Assembly: GCA_964418425.1 (NCBI GenBank)
Contig: CAYQLT010000011.1
Span: 6,374-70,373, forward strand
Reading direction: 5' to 3'
Origin: CAYQLT01 sp964418425
GTDB lineage: Bacteria; Bacillota; Limnochordia; Limnochordales; Geochordaceae
Length of the DNA: 64,000 nucleotides
The notes beneath the pieces were generated by a model, which did not search any database, was not told the DNA's origin, and was given only the letters and a program-made list of their open reading frames with translations. Positions 49,014 to 58,428 of the stretch are shown here, piece after piece; position 1 is the stretch's first letter; each line of letters begins with the position of its first letter. The translations under genes and the position numbers were made by a program.

Positions 49014-51506
49014 CTAGGGGCTGGGCCCACGTTCCACGTTGCCTGAACGTCGCTGGCGCTGCTTGCTTGCCCTCCATCCCCTCGCGGGCCGCATGAATCC
49101 ACTGTCAGTATAGGCCAGGCCCTGATCCGCGTCAAGCGCATGGACCACGGCCACCGCCGCCGTCACATCGTCGGGCCATTCGCCTGCGGTGAGCTGGTCC
49201 AGGCATGCCATTATCGTCCGGGCCACCTGCCGCGCGTCGCGCCTGCCCGGGTCACCCGGGCCTACGGCCAGCAGGTCCGCCGCGTGCTGCAGGCACCCCT
49301 CCACCGCCGAGCCGAGCCGGGCCGCGCCGTCGGTCAGCATGACCAGCGCATCGCCGTCCGCCACCGGTCGCCTCAAGACCTCCACCTCCACCGAAGGGAC
49401 GATGCCCGCCGGCAGGGCCCGCCCCTCCAGGGGTTCCAGGCGACCCTCACGGAGGATGAAGCTGGGAAACGCCCCGGCTTTGGCCAGTTCCAGTTCCCCC
49501 TGGGCCAGGTCCCAGACCGCCACGTCCAGGGTGGCAAAGCGCTCGTCCACCGAGCGGGCCACCAGGGCCGCGTTGGCGCAGCGGATGGCGGCCGCGGGAT
49601 CCAGGCCGCTGCCCAGGGCGGCGCAGGCCAGGCGAAGCGCGGCTTCGCTTTCCCTGGCCGCCTCCGGCCCGCTGCCCATACCGTCGCTCACCACCAGGGC
49701 GGCCGCTGCGGGTCCCAGCTCCAGGCGGGTGAAACTGTCACCCGAGCACTCCTCGCCGGACCGGCAGCGGGTCATGAAGGCCACCTGCACGCCGAAGCGG
49801 GGGCGGCGCACCATCTCAACGCGGCAGCCCGTGCCCGCCGGGCCGTCCTGACCGAACCGGCAGGCGCTTTGCCTCACCCCGTACGCGCACCCCTCGGCCT
49901 CGCTGACCAGAGCGACCAGCCGGGCCGCACACTGGCCGGGGCCCGGGCAGGGACGCAGGAGCTGGACGGCGACCTCCCGGCGGGCGCCCCGGCCGCAGAC
50001 GAATACCCAGCTGGCGGGCCAGCCGCTACGCCCCAGATGGCGGGCCAACCGGATCTGGGCCTGCCCGTCCACCTGCTGAAGCTGGCGGCCCAGGCCGATA
50101 CGGGCCTCCTCCAGAACCCGGGCCACGCCCTCCAGTTCGCAGGCAAGGCGGCGACTCTCCCTGTGCAGCTTCGACCTGGCCTCTTCCTCTGCGGCCGCCA
50201 GCGAGACGACGTCCATGGCCGACCCGCTGAGCCGCACCGGCTGGACGCACCGGGCGGCCAGGCTCTCGGGTAGCCCGGGCAAGCCGTCCGGTCGGGTTTC
50301 CCTGGCAGCCTGCACGAGCTGCAGCACATCCCAGAAGGAGGCGTAGCCGTGGGCCTCCCAGCAGTGCTCCCAGCTCGCACAGCCGGCGCAACATCGGGCC
50401 TGAACCATCTCGACCAACCGGTGCGCTTGCTCGGCAGGCCCGTCGGATTGCGGCGCGGCTTCGTAGGCCGCCCTGAGCGCCTCCACCATCCCGGCCAGCT
50501 GGCCCAGCGTCGCCTGCACCCGAGCGGCCATCCACTGGACCCCGGGCTCGGCCGGCCCGACGTCGTCCGCTGGGGCCCCCTCTTGCGAGCCCGGCGCTTC
50601 CGCCCAGCCGGCAAGACGCCTCTCCAGCAGGGTCAGCGTTCGGCCGGGCATCACCGCGAACGCCAGGCCGGCCACCGCCGAATGGGCAAGGGCCCACCCC
50701 ACCCACTCGGGGGAGGGCGCCGAGAGGCTTGCGGCAGCTACGCTGGCCACGGCCAGGACACCCATCCACCGGCGACGCAAGCCGCAGGCGGCAGTCGAGG
50801 CCACACCTCCGGCGGCCACCGCCAGCCCGTACAGTACCCACCGTGAATCGCCCAGGGCCAGTGCGCTCGCCGTAACCACCGCCACCGAGGCACCTGCGGG
50901 CGCCCCGGCCACCGACGCGGCGGCCAGCGTCAGGAAGGGAGATGCGACGGCCGCCGGCTGAAGCGGACCCCATGCCAGGGCCTGAAGCCCCAAGCAGACG
51001 GCCCCTACCAGGCTCAGAGAGCCGGCGGCCCGTTCGCCGGGAGCACGCGTCTGCCAGGAGAGGCCGCCCCATAACGCCGACAGGATGGGCCCCCACAGGC
51101 GTACCAGCGCCCCCGTGGCCGCCGACTGAGCCGCCGTCTCGATCCACCAGTGGGGAACATGGGCCCGGGAGGCTCCCCACCCCACCACCCGAACCAGGGC
51201 CGTGACCCCTGCCGCCACCAGGGCTGCCCGATGGGGTAGCAAGGAGAACCGGCCGTCGGGGGGCGCCGCCTTCGCCAAAGCCCAGCCGACGGCAACGGTG
51301 GCCAGCGACCCCAGCGCCTGCGCTCCCCCGGCCACCACCGCGCTTCCCAGCACCACCGCGGCGCCCAGCGGCCCGAGCACCTCCCGGCCCAGCCCCAGGC
51401 TTCCGAAGAAAGCAGCGGCGCCAAAGGGCTGAAGGCCGTCGATGCGCGCCAGGGAAAGGCACAGGCCCAGCCCGAAGGCCCCCGCCACCCGGGCGGTGCG
51501 TGGCAC
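49014..51506 (-). CDS. spoIIE: Stage II sporulation protein E (SpoIIE phosphatase)
   Basis: 830 residues from GTG 51506. The first ~300 are hydrophobic with about ten membrane spans. The C-terminal PP2C phosphatase has FGVQVAFMTRCRSGEECSGD then SFTRLELGPAAAALVVSDGM and GSGPEAARES, the SpoIIE signature, and WPDDVTAAVAVV near the end. It dephosphorylates SpoIIAA in the forespore to activate sigma-F and helps asymmetric division. It is strong evidence that the organism forms endospores. The next gene upstream is unrelated. Confidence 0.95.
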   Translation of the reverse strand: MPRTARVAGAFGLGLCLSLARIDGLQPFGAAAFFGSLGLGREVLGPLGAAVVLGSAVVAGGAQALGSLATVAVGWALAKAAPPDGRFSLLPHRAALVAAGVTALVRVVGWGASRAHVPHWWIETAAQSAATGALVRLWGPILSALWGGLSWQTRAPGERAAGSLSLVGAVCLGLQALAWGPLQPAAVASPFLTLAAASVAGAPAGASVAVVTASALALGDSRWVLYGLAVAAGGVASTAACGLRRRWMGVLAVASVAAASLSAPSPEWVGWALAHSAVAGLAFAVMPGRTLTLLERRLAGWAEAPGSQEGAPADDVGPAEPGVQWMAARVQATLGQLAGMVEALRAAYEAAPQSDGPAEQAHRLVEMVQARCCAGCASWEHCWEAHGYASFWDVLQLVQAARETRPDGLPGLPESLAARCVQPVRLSGSAMDVVSLAAAEEEARSKLHRESRRLACELEGVARVLEEARIGLGRQLQQVDGQAQIRLARHLGRSGWPASWVFVCGRGARREVAVQLLRPCPGPGQCAARLVALVSEAEGCAYGVRQSACRFGQDGPAGTGCRVEMVRRPRFGVQVAFMTRCRSGEECSGDSFTRLELGPAAAALVVSDGMGSGPEAARESEAALRLACAALGSGLDPAAAIRCANAALVARSVDERFATLDVAVWDLAQGELELAKAGAFPSFILREGRLEPLEGRALPAGIVPSVEVEVLRRPVADGDALVMLTDGAARLGSAVEGCLQHAADLLAVGPGDPGRRDARQVARTIMACLDQLTAGEWPDDVTAAVAVVHALDADQGLAYTDSGFMRPARGWRASKQRQRRSGNVERGPSP

Positions 51507-51705
51507 CGGCGGTTCCCTCCCCGTGCCACCCTACCACACGGGCCATGGAGCCGGTGTCGATCCGGGCAAGCGGGGTTTCGTGGCGTCCCCGCACCGCTCG
51601 ATCCGTGCCGGCACCACCCGAGCCTCTCGGGCGGCCGGGCAAGGCGCCCCCCTCGCTCGAGGCTGGGGCAAGCCAGCGGGGCGGGCGGCGTGCGGAAGCG
51701 CTCCC
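51507..51705. other. Intergenic region upstream of spoIIE
   Basis: About 200 bp that must hold the spoIIE promoter (minus strand). A TGTCGAT on the plus strand at 51555-51561 is one base off a Spo0A-box core, which would be expected for a Spo0A-activated gene. No convincing -10/-35 pair was found. Confidence 0.3.
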
Positions 51706-52392
51706 TCAAAACCGCCGACCCTGAAACGGCCGGCCTTCCTTCAGGCGCCTGGCCAGCTCCAGGGTCCAGTCCAGGTGGGATTTCTTGGACTGATAGTCGA
51801 ATTCGCCGCGAAAGCGAAACTCCACCCGGACTCGATGCACGCTTCCCAGGTCCTCCTCCACCAGGCGGAAGGCATCCTGCCCCTTCAGCAGGCGCACGAA
51901 CTGCCGTCCTACCTCCAGGTCGCCGACCGCGGGCGCGCCCGGCCCCTCGGAGAAGTCATAGGTGAGAGTCATCGCGCCCGGCTCGTCCGCCCGCTCCCGG
52001 CCCGGCATGGCCGCGGCCTCCAGCTCCCCCAGGTGGTCGGACAGGACGTCGCACGCCTTGAGGATCACGTCCAGGTCTGCTTCCAGCCGGTCATCCTCGT
52101 CCCCGTCCTCCCACCCGGTCGGCTCCTCCCACACGCCGGCCGATGCCCCCCACGTCGGCTCGGCCGGCTGGAGAAGCGAGCTGGAAGCCTCAACCTCGGC
52201 CGCGTCGGGGCCTCTTTCCCACGGCCACCGCTCGGCGACCTCGAACCGGCCGCTCTCCCGATCAAACTCAAAGGGGTTGCGGGTCCAATTGTGGCTGATC
52301 TGGCGCAGGCGCTCGAACTCCCGGCGGGAAAGGTGCTGTCGCAAAAGTTTCCGCCACCGGGGGTCGATGCCGGCGGATCGCTTGGGTGTCAA
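51706..52392 (-). CDS. Unknown acidic protein coupled to a sensor kinase
   Basis: 228 residues. TTG 52392 is chosen because GGAGGTGG lies five bases upstream and the codon overlaps the kinase stop (TTGA); a GTG at 52401 is too close to the ribosome site. It starts MTPKRSAGIDPRWRKLLRQH, then LSRREFERLRQISHNWTRNP. The middle is acidic and low in complexity (residues 65-110). The C-terminal third (SKKSHLDWTLELARRLKEGR) is charged and helical. No signal peptide, membrane span or known motif is seen. Its position after a two-component system suggests an accessory or output role. Confidence 0.65.
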   Translation of the reverse strand: MTPKRSAGIDPRWRKLLRQHLSRREFERLRQISHNWTRNPFEFDRESGRFEVAERWPWERGPDAAEVEASSSLLQPAEPTWGASAGVWEEPTGWEDGDEDDRLEADLDVILKACDVLSDHLGELEAAAMPGRERADEPGAMTLTYDFSEGPGAPAVGDLEVGRQFVRLLKGQDAFRLVEEDLGSVHRVRVEFRFRGEFDYQSKKSHLDWTLELARRLKEGRPFQGRRF

Positions 52393-53585
52393 GCCGGCCA
52401 CCTCCGTTGGGCGCCCACCTCCGGCATGGCCCCGGGCTTCGCCACGGGCAAAGTCACCCGAAAGCGCGCCCCGCCTTCCGAACGGTTCTCCGCCGAGACC
52501 GACCCGCCGTGGGCCTCAACCAGGGACCGGACGATGGAGAGCCCCACGCCGAACCCGCCGGTGGCCCGGGTCCTGGAAGGGTCGCCCCGGTAGAAGTGGT
52601 CGAAGATGTACGGCAGGTCGGCCGGCGAGATGCCCGTCCCGTTGTCCTCCACCTCCAGCAACACCCGTTGCCCCTCCGACGCCACCCGGATCCGGATGCG
52701 CCCGGTACCGGACGAAACATGCCGCAGGGCGTTGGAAAGAAGGTTCAGCAGCACCTGGCCCATTCGATCCGGATCCACGTCCGCCACCGCAGCGCCCCGG
52801 CCCTGCACGTCCAGTTCCACCTCGACTCCCTTCTCCTGGGCCTGGGGCCTCCAGAGGTCCACGATCTGGGCGGCCAGTTCGCCCAGGTCCGTCGGCCGGC
52901 GGTGGAGCGCCAGCTCTCCTGCCTCGGCCAGGGCCAGGTCCCGCAGGTCCGTCACCAGCCGACCCAGCAGCGCCACCTGCCCGTGCACGGCCGTAAGGCG
53001 CTCCGGCGAGGGGGGTATGACGCCGTCCAGCATCGCCTCCAGACTCGCCTGCACCACCGTCAGCGGGGTCTTGAGCTCATGGGCGATGTCGGCGAGCAGA
53101 CGGCGGCGGCGCCGGTCCTCCTCGTCCAGCGCCCGCTCCATGAGCGTGAAGGCCGCATCCAGCTGGTCCAGCTCGTCGCCGCCATCCGGGGACCTCCACG
53201 AAGACTGCCGGGCCCGGCCCAGGGCCCGGCGGGCCAGCCGGCTGAGGCGGCGGCTCATGCCCCTGGCCATGACCACCCCCACCGCGCCTCCGAACAGGGC
53301 TGCGCCAGCCCCCACCCTCCACAACACTTCCTCCACCCGGCTCAGGAACCGCCGCTCGGGTACCCCCATCCACACGCCCATCACCGCAGCCCAGCGCGGC
53401 CCCATCATGCGCCGCATCTGGGCAAGGTGAGGCTCGTCGGTCGCCGACAGGCCGTCTCCGGGAGCTGTGGCCCGTGCCTGCACGTAGCGCAGGTAGCTCC
53501 GAAACTCGGAACCGACCGCCATCCTGGCGGCCAGGCCCACCGCCGCCACCGACAGCACCGCCACAAGGGCGAAGGCTACGGCCAT
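52389..53585 (-). CDS. Sensor histidine kinase (HAMP, HisKA, HATPase)
   Basis: About 398 residues. ATG 53585 is chosen for the GGGAG five bases upstream. Two membrane spans bracket a short sensor region of about 60 residues; a HAMP-like linker follows. The phosphoacceptor histidine is in LLADIAHELKTPLTVVQ, and the ATPase lobe has LNLLSNALRHV (N box), VEDNGTGISPADLPYIFDHF (G1/F) and GGFGVGLSIVRSLVEAHGG (G2). It phosphorylates the response regulator encoded just before it. The signal is unknown. Confidence 0.92.
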   Translation of the reverse strand: MAVAFALVAVLSVAAVGLAARMAVGSEFRSYLRYVQARATAPGDGLSATDEPHLAQMRRMMGPRWAAVMGVWMGVPERRFLSRVEEVLWRVGAGAALFGGAVGVVMARGMSRRLSRLARRALGRARQSSWRSPDGGDELDQLDAAFTLMERALDEEDRRRRRLLADIAHELKTPLTVVQASLEAMLDGVIPPSPERLTAVHGQVALLGRLVTDLRDLALAEAGELALHRRPTDLGELAAQIVDLWRPQAQEKGVEVELDVQGRGAAVADVDPDRMGQVLLNLLSNALRHVSSGTGRIRIRVASEGQRVLLEVEDNGTGISPADLPYIFDHFYRGDPSRTRATGGFGVGLSIVRSLVEAHGGSVSAENRSEGGARFRVTLPVAKPGAMPEVGAQRRWPA

Positions 53586-53586
53586 C

Positions 53587-54381
<795 letters not shown>

Positions 54382-54599
54382 AGATTCTCCCACCCGGGTC
54401 TAGCTTCGTCCCCTGGCACGCATGCCGTCAAGAGAGAGGTTCGCAGGGAGACGGCGCAGGGTATGGAATCCCCTCGGGCGGCTGGAGCCATCCGGCTCCC
54501 GTCCATGCGGGCCCGCCGAGGTGGCCAAGGCGCGACAGGTCCGCCCGGACGGCCACCGGCATGACGGCACGACAGCGCGGAAGGGGAGGAGGCCGACCG

Positions 54600-55634
54600 T
54601 TGCGAGTCCTTCTTGCCGGCGGCGCCGGGTATGTGGGCAGTCACACGGCGCTTGCGCTCATGGACGCCGGTTACCAGGTGGTGGTGCTCGACGACCTGAG
54701 CACCGGCCACCGCGAGGCGGTGGCGGGCGCGGAGGTGGTGGTGGCCGATGTGGCCGACCGCGCCGGCCTTGCGCGGGCGCTGGAGGAGGCAGGACGTTTT
54801 GACGCGCTCATCCATTTTGCGGCCCGCACGCGCGTCGACGAATCCATGAGCGATCCCGGCCTCTACTTCCGGGTGAACGTGGGTGGCACGCTCAACCTGC
54901 TGGAAGCCGCCGTGGCGGCTGGCGTCCGGTACTTCGTCTTCTCTTCCTCGGCCGCCGTTTACGGCGAACCGGAGAGGGTACCCATCCACGAAACTCACCG
55001 CCTGGCTCCCACCAGCCCGTACGGTCAGAGCAAGCTGGCGGTGGAATCGCTGCTGCCGTGGTATGAACGGGCCCACGGCCTCAAGTGGGTCAGCCTGCGC
55101 TACTTCAATGCGGCCGGGGCGGATCCCCTGGGAAGAAGCGGCGAGGATCACCATCCGGAGACCCACCTCATCCCGTCGATCCTCCTGTGCGCCCTGGGGC
55201 GCCGGGGGCCGGTGGCCATCTTCGGCACGGACTGGCCCACCCCCGACGGCACCTGTATCCGAGACTTCGTGCATGTATGCGACCTTGCCGAGGCCCACCG
55301 CCTGGCCCTGGAGTACCTGGCCCGGGGCGGAGGCAGCGCAGCGTTTAACCTGGGCAGCGGACAGGGGTTTTCCGTCCGACAGGTCATCGAGTTGTGCCGG
55401 CGGGTGACGGGGGTGGACATCCCCGTCCAGCACGCGCACCGGCGGCCCGGCGACCCGGCGGCGCTGGTTGCGGCTTGCGACCGGGCCCGGACGGAGCTGG
55501 GCTGGCAGGCCCGTTACCCGTCGCTGGAGTCCATGGTGGAGACCGCATGGGCCTGGCACCGGGCTCACCCGGACGGCTTTCAGGGGTCCCGTACGGTTCC
55601 CCCCGGGACCATCGGCCGGGGCCTCGACCCGTAA
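54600..55634 (+). CDS. galE: UDP-glucose 4-epimerase
   Basis: 344 residues from TTG 54600, with GGAGGAGG upstream; the in-frame ATG 54561 has no ribosome site. The NAD site is VLLAGGAGYVGSHTALALM, the catalytic Tyr/Lys pair is in SPYGQSKLAVESLLPWYER, and the substrate loop contains VSLRYFNAAGADPLGRSGED. It interconverts UDP-glucose and UDP-galactose for envelope sugars. It is a single gene. Confidence 0.92.
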   Translation: MRVLLAGGAGYVGSHTALALMDAGYQVVVLDDLSTGHREAVAGAEVVVADVADRAGLARALEEAGRFDALIHFAARTRVDESMSDPGLYFRVNVGGTLNLLEAAVAAGVRYFVFSSSAAVYGEPERVPIHETHRLAPTSPYGQSKLAVESLLPWYERAHGLKWVSLRYFNAAGADPLGRSGEDHHPETHLIPSILLCALGRRGPVAIFGTDWPTPDGTCIRDFVHVCDLAEAHRLALEYLARGGGSAAFNLGSGQGFSVRQVIELCRRVTGVDIPVQHAHRRPGDPAALVAACDRARTELGWQARYPSLESMVETAWAWHRAHPDGFQGSRTVPPGTIGRGLDP

Positions 55635-55663
55635 AATGCGCACGTCCACCTGCACAAAGCGTA

Positions 55664-55691
55664 TTGACAGGGTCGTCCCCGGTGCTAGGAT
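55664..55691 (+). promoter_or_regulatory. Promoter of the ATP-grasp/kamA operon
   Basis: A perfect TTGACA (55664-55669) and an extended -10 TGCTAGGAT (TAGGAT 55686-55691) are 16 bp apart. Transcription should start near 55698 and leave a structured 95-nt leader. Confidence 0.75.
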
Positions 55692-55697
55692 CAAGCC

Positions 55698-55792
55698 GGC
55701 TCCAGCGCAGGCCCCGGTCGGGGGATCCGGCAACCGCCCGGTGGGCTTGTTGCATTCGGCCCCGAAGTGGAGATGACCTCACAAGCTTTCCC
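55698..55792 (+). other. Structured leader before the ATP-grasp/kamA operon
   Basis: The leader can close a stem CTCCA (55700-55704) / TGGAG (55768-55772) around hairpins CCCC-GGTC-GGGG and TTCG-GCCC-CGAA. It contains CCGGCAACCGCCCGGTGGGC, reminiscent of the GGCAACC...GGTG core of SAM-type riboswitches, and the downstream enzyme uses SAM. The assignment is weak: the rest of the fold does not clearly fit a known class. Confidence 0.3.
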
Positions 55793-56965
55793 ATGGATCT
55801 TCTGCGCATCGGGTTGTGCTTCAACCTCCGGTCGAGCGGCTTGCCGGGCCCGGCATCCGCCCGCGAGGGGCCCGAAGACGCTCAGGCCGAATACGACTCG
55901 TGGCCCACGGTCTCGGCGCTGGCCGAGGCCCTTTCTTTTCATGGTGCTTGCCGGGTGATCACCCTGCCTTTCGGGCCGGACCTCCCTCACCTTCTGGTGG
56001 CCACCCGGCCGGATGTGGTCTTCAACATCGCGGAAGGGGAGCTAGGCCGATCCCGGGAGAGCCTGGCCCCGGCGGTGTTGGAACTTCTGGGTGTTCCGTA
56101 CGTGGGCTCGGATCCCGTCGCCCTGGGACTGGCCATGGACAAGGCCCTGGCAAAGGCGGTGGTAGCAGGTTCTGGGGTCGCGGTAGCCCGTGGCGCGCGA
56201 GTGGAGGTGGGTGAGGATGCGGCGGAGGCCGCAGCCCTGGTCCCCCTTCCAGCCTTCGTCAAACCCGTTGCCGAGGGCTCCAGCAAGGGTGTGCGCCGAG
56301 GCTCACGGGTCAATACACCGGACGAGATGATGCGACAGATACAATGGGTTCACCGCTGGTACGGGCAGGCCGCGCTGGTGGAGGAGTATCTTCCCGGGCG
56401 GGAGTTCAGCGTGGGACTGGTGGGAAACGGTACTCCCTTCGCCCTGCCCGTACTGGAGGTACGTCCTCTCATGCCGACGCCGGAGGGGACGTTCGTGTAC
56501 TGTTACCACACCAAAAGCGGCAACCTGGAGCAGTACCTGTGCCCGGCCCCCATCACGCCCCAGCTGTGTGAGCAACTGGTTGGCGCCGCCCGGACCGTGT
56601 TTCGGGCGCTGGGCTTGCGAGACATGGCCCGGGTCGATTTCCGGCTGGGCGCCGATGGGGCGTACCGATTCCTGGAGGTGAACCCGCTGCCGGGGCTGTC
56701 GGCCACCAGCCTCTTCACCGCCCAGGCCGCAGCGGCAGGGTTGGACCTTTCGGAGCTGGTGGCACGCATCGTGCGCTCGGCCTGCACCCGGTGGCTGGAG
56801 GATCCCCGGCTGAGCCCACGTCTGCGAGACCGTCTGGCCGTCCTCCTGGGCACCCTTGCGCCGGGGGACGGAGCCCTGGAGACCCCCGAGAAGGGAACCG
56901 GCCAGCGGGCAGGCTCAGAGGCGGTGGCATCCGAACGGCTGTCCGATGCGCTGGTATCTGAGTGA
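55793..56965 (+). CDS. Ddl-like ATP-grasp ligase
   Basis: 390 residues from ATG 55793. The fold is D-Ala-D-Ala-ligase-like: FNIAEGELGRSRESLAPAVL then ELLGVPYVGSDP, the ATP loop FVKPVAEGSSKGVRRGSRV, GREFSVGLVGNG, and the metal/product loop ARVDFRLGADGAYRFLEVNP. Ordinary Ddl proteins are shorter at the N-terminus and lack the C-terminal 50-residue disordered tail. Because it is 27 bp before lysine 2,3-aminomutase, it may ligate a beta-amino acid rather than D-alanine. The ribosome site is weak. Confidence 0.82.
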   Translation: MDLLRIGLCFNLRSSGLPGPASAREGPEDAQAEYDSWPTVSALAEALSFHGACRVITLPFGPDLPHLLVATRPDVVFNIAEGELGRSRESLAPAVLELLGVPYVGSDPVALGLAMDKALAKAVVAGSGVAVARGARVEVGEDAAEAAALVPLPAFVKPVAEGSSKGVRRGSRVNTPDEMMRQIQWVHRWYGQAALVEEYLPGREFSVGLVGNGTPFALPVLEVRPLMPTPEGTFVYCYHTKSGNLEQYLCPAPITPQLCEQLVGAARTVFRALGLRDMARVDFRLGADGAYRFLEVNPLPGLSATSLFTAQAAAAGLDLSELVARIVRSACTRWLEDPRLSPRLRDRLAVLLGTLAPGDGALETPEKGTGQRAGSEAVASERLSDALVSE

Positions 56966-56992
56966 CCGCAGGAAGGGTGAGAGAGGAAGCCC

Positions 56993-58204
56993 ATGTCAGG
57001 CACAGACGAACAGTGGAACGACTGGCGATGGCAGTTTCGAAATAGGGTCAAAGACGCCCGGGGCCTGGCGCGTTATACCCAAGTCACACCCGAGATGGAG
57101 AAGGACATCGAGGTGTGCAGCCAGGACTTCCGGTTCGCGGTAACCCCCTATTACCTCAGCCTCATCGACTGGTCCGACCCCAACGATCCTATCCGCCTGC
57201 AGGCCATTCCAAGGGCCGACGAGATGGAGGATCCCGTCGGCGCGTGGGATCCGTTGCAAGAGGAGAATCATTCCCCGGTCAAGGGGGTGATTCACACATA
57301 CCCGGACCGGGTGGTATTCCTGGTCACCGCGGACTGCGCCATCTATTGCCGGCACTGCACACGAAAGAGGTTCGTGGGCAAGGGCGGCAAGATGACCGCC
57401 GCGGACATCGACCGGGCCATTGAGTACATCCGACGCACATCCTCCATCCGGGACGTGCTGCTTTCCGGCGGGGACCCGCTGGTGGCTTCCGACGCATGGC
57501 TGGAAAGTCTCATCTCCCGCCTTCGGGCCATCGAGCACGTCGAGATCATCCGGATCGGCACCCGGATGCCGGTGACCATGCCGCAGCGCATCACCCGGGA
57601 ACTGTGCGAGATGTTACGAAAGTACCACCCCATCTGGGTCAATACTCACTTCAACCACCCCAGAGAGCTGACTCCCGAGGCGGCGGCCGCGGTGGACCGG
57701 CTCCTGTGTGCGGGGATCCCGGTCGGAAATCAGACGGTCCTGCTCAAAGGGGTCAACGACGACCCCGAGGTCATGCGCCAGCTGGTGCACGGGCTGGTCA
57801 AGATGCGGGTACGTCCTTACTACCTGTATCAGTGCGACCTGCTTCACGGCACCGCGCACTTCCGTACGCCCATTGAAAAAGGGCTCGAGATCATCTCGGC
57901 CCTTCAGGGGTGGACCACGGGGTTTGCCGTCCCCGTGTACGTGGTGGACACACCTTTGGGGAAGATTCCCCTCATGCCCCAAAATCTGGTCGAGCGCGGC
58001 GACGGTTACGTGGTGCTGCGCAACTACCAGGGCCGCCACGTGAGGATCGCAAACCCCAACCCACCGTCTCCGCCGGCCGAAAGCCCCCTTTTGCCTCGGG
58101 TCGAGAACGGCTCTTCGGCGTCGGCCGATATAGGCGAGCGGACGCCGGGTCCTCCAACCGCGGACAGCGCGGTGGCCGGCTCGGCCTCCCGGTACAGCCC
58201 GTAG
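56993..58204 (+). CDS. kamA: L-lysine 2,3-aminomutase (radical SAM, PLP)
   Basis: 403 residues; ATG 56993 follows GAGAGGAAG. The radical-SAM cluster motif is DCAIYCRHCTRKRFVGKGGK (C115, C119, C122). Further KamA segments are VLLSGGDPLVASDAWLESLI, IRIGTRMPVTMPQRI, WVNTHFNHPRELT, and the PLP-lysine region VYVVDTPLGKIPLMP. It converts L-lysine to L-beta-lysine. The last 50 residues are disordered. It ends an operon with the ATP-grasp ligase; a terminator follows. Confidence 0.93.
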   Translation: MSGTDEQWNDWRWQFRNRVKDARGLARYTQVTPEMEKDIEVCSQDFRFAVTPYYLSLIDWSDPNDPIRLQAIPRADEMEDPVGAWDPLQEENHSPVKGVIHTYPDRVVFLVTADCAIYCRHCTRKRFVGKGGKMTAADIDRAIEYIRRTSSIRDVLLSGGDPLVASDAWLESLISRLRAIEHVEIIRIGTRMPVTMPQRITRELCEMLRKYHPIWVNTHFNHPRELTPEAAAAVDRLLCAGIPVGNQTVLLKGVNDDPEVMRQLVHGLVKMRVRPYYLYQCDLLHGTAHFRTPIEKGLEIISALQGWTTGFAVPVYVVDTPLGKIPLMPQNLVERGDGYVVLRNYQGRHVRIANPNPPSPPAESPLLPRVENGSSASADIGERTPGPPTADSAVAGSASRYSP

Positions 58205-58283
58205 TACGCGGCTCCGGTCACGCACGGGGGTTTGCGGAGCAGCAGAGTTTCGCCAGCGCAGCGGTGGCAGGACCTCAACGAAC

Positions 58284-58320
58284 GGGCCGGACCCATCGGG
58301 TCCGGCCCTGTTGATTTTGG
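58284..58320 (+). terminator. Terminator after kamA
   Basis: A perfect 11-bp stem GGGCCGGACCC / GGGTCCGGCCC with loop ATC (58284-58308), followed by TGTTGATTTTGG. It closes the ligase-kamA transcript. Confidence 0.75.
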
Positions 58321-58330
58321 ATCGCCGGAC

Positions 58331-58360
58331 TTGGAAGGGAAGGACCGGGGCAAATAGAAT
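58331..58360 (+). promoter_or_regulatory. Promoter of the basic coiled-coil protein gene
   Basis: TTGGAA (58331-58336) and TAGAAT (58355-58360) are 18 bp apart. A small hairpin CGCTCC/GGAGCG follows in the leader, and GAAAGGAGC lies before the ATG at 58429. Confidence 0.55.
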
Positions 58361-58428
58361 TTAGGCAAAGTAGACCGCTCCTGAGTTGGAGCGCGGGTCC
58401 CGGAAACTGGTCGAAAGGAGCTGACCGA

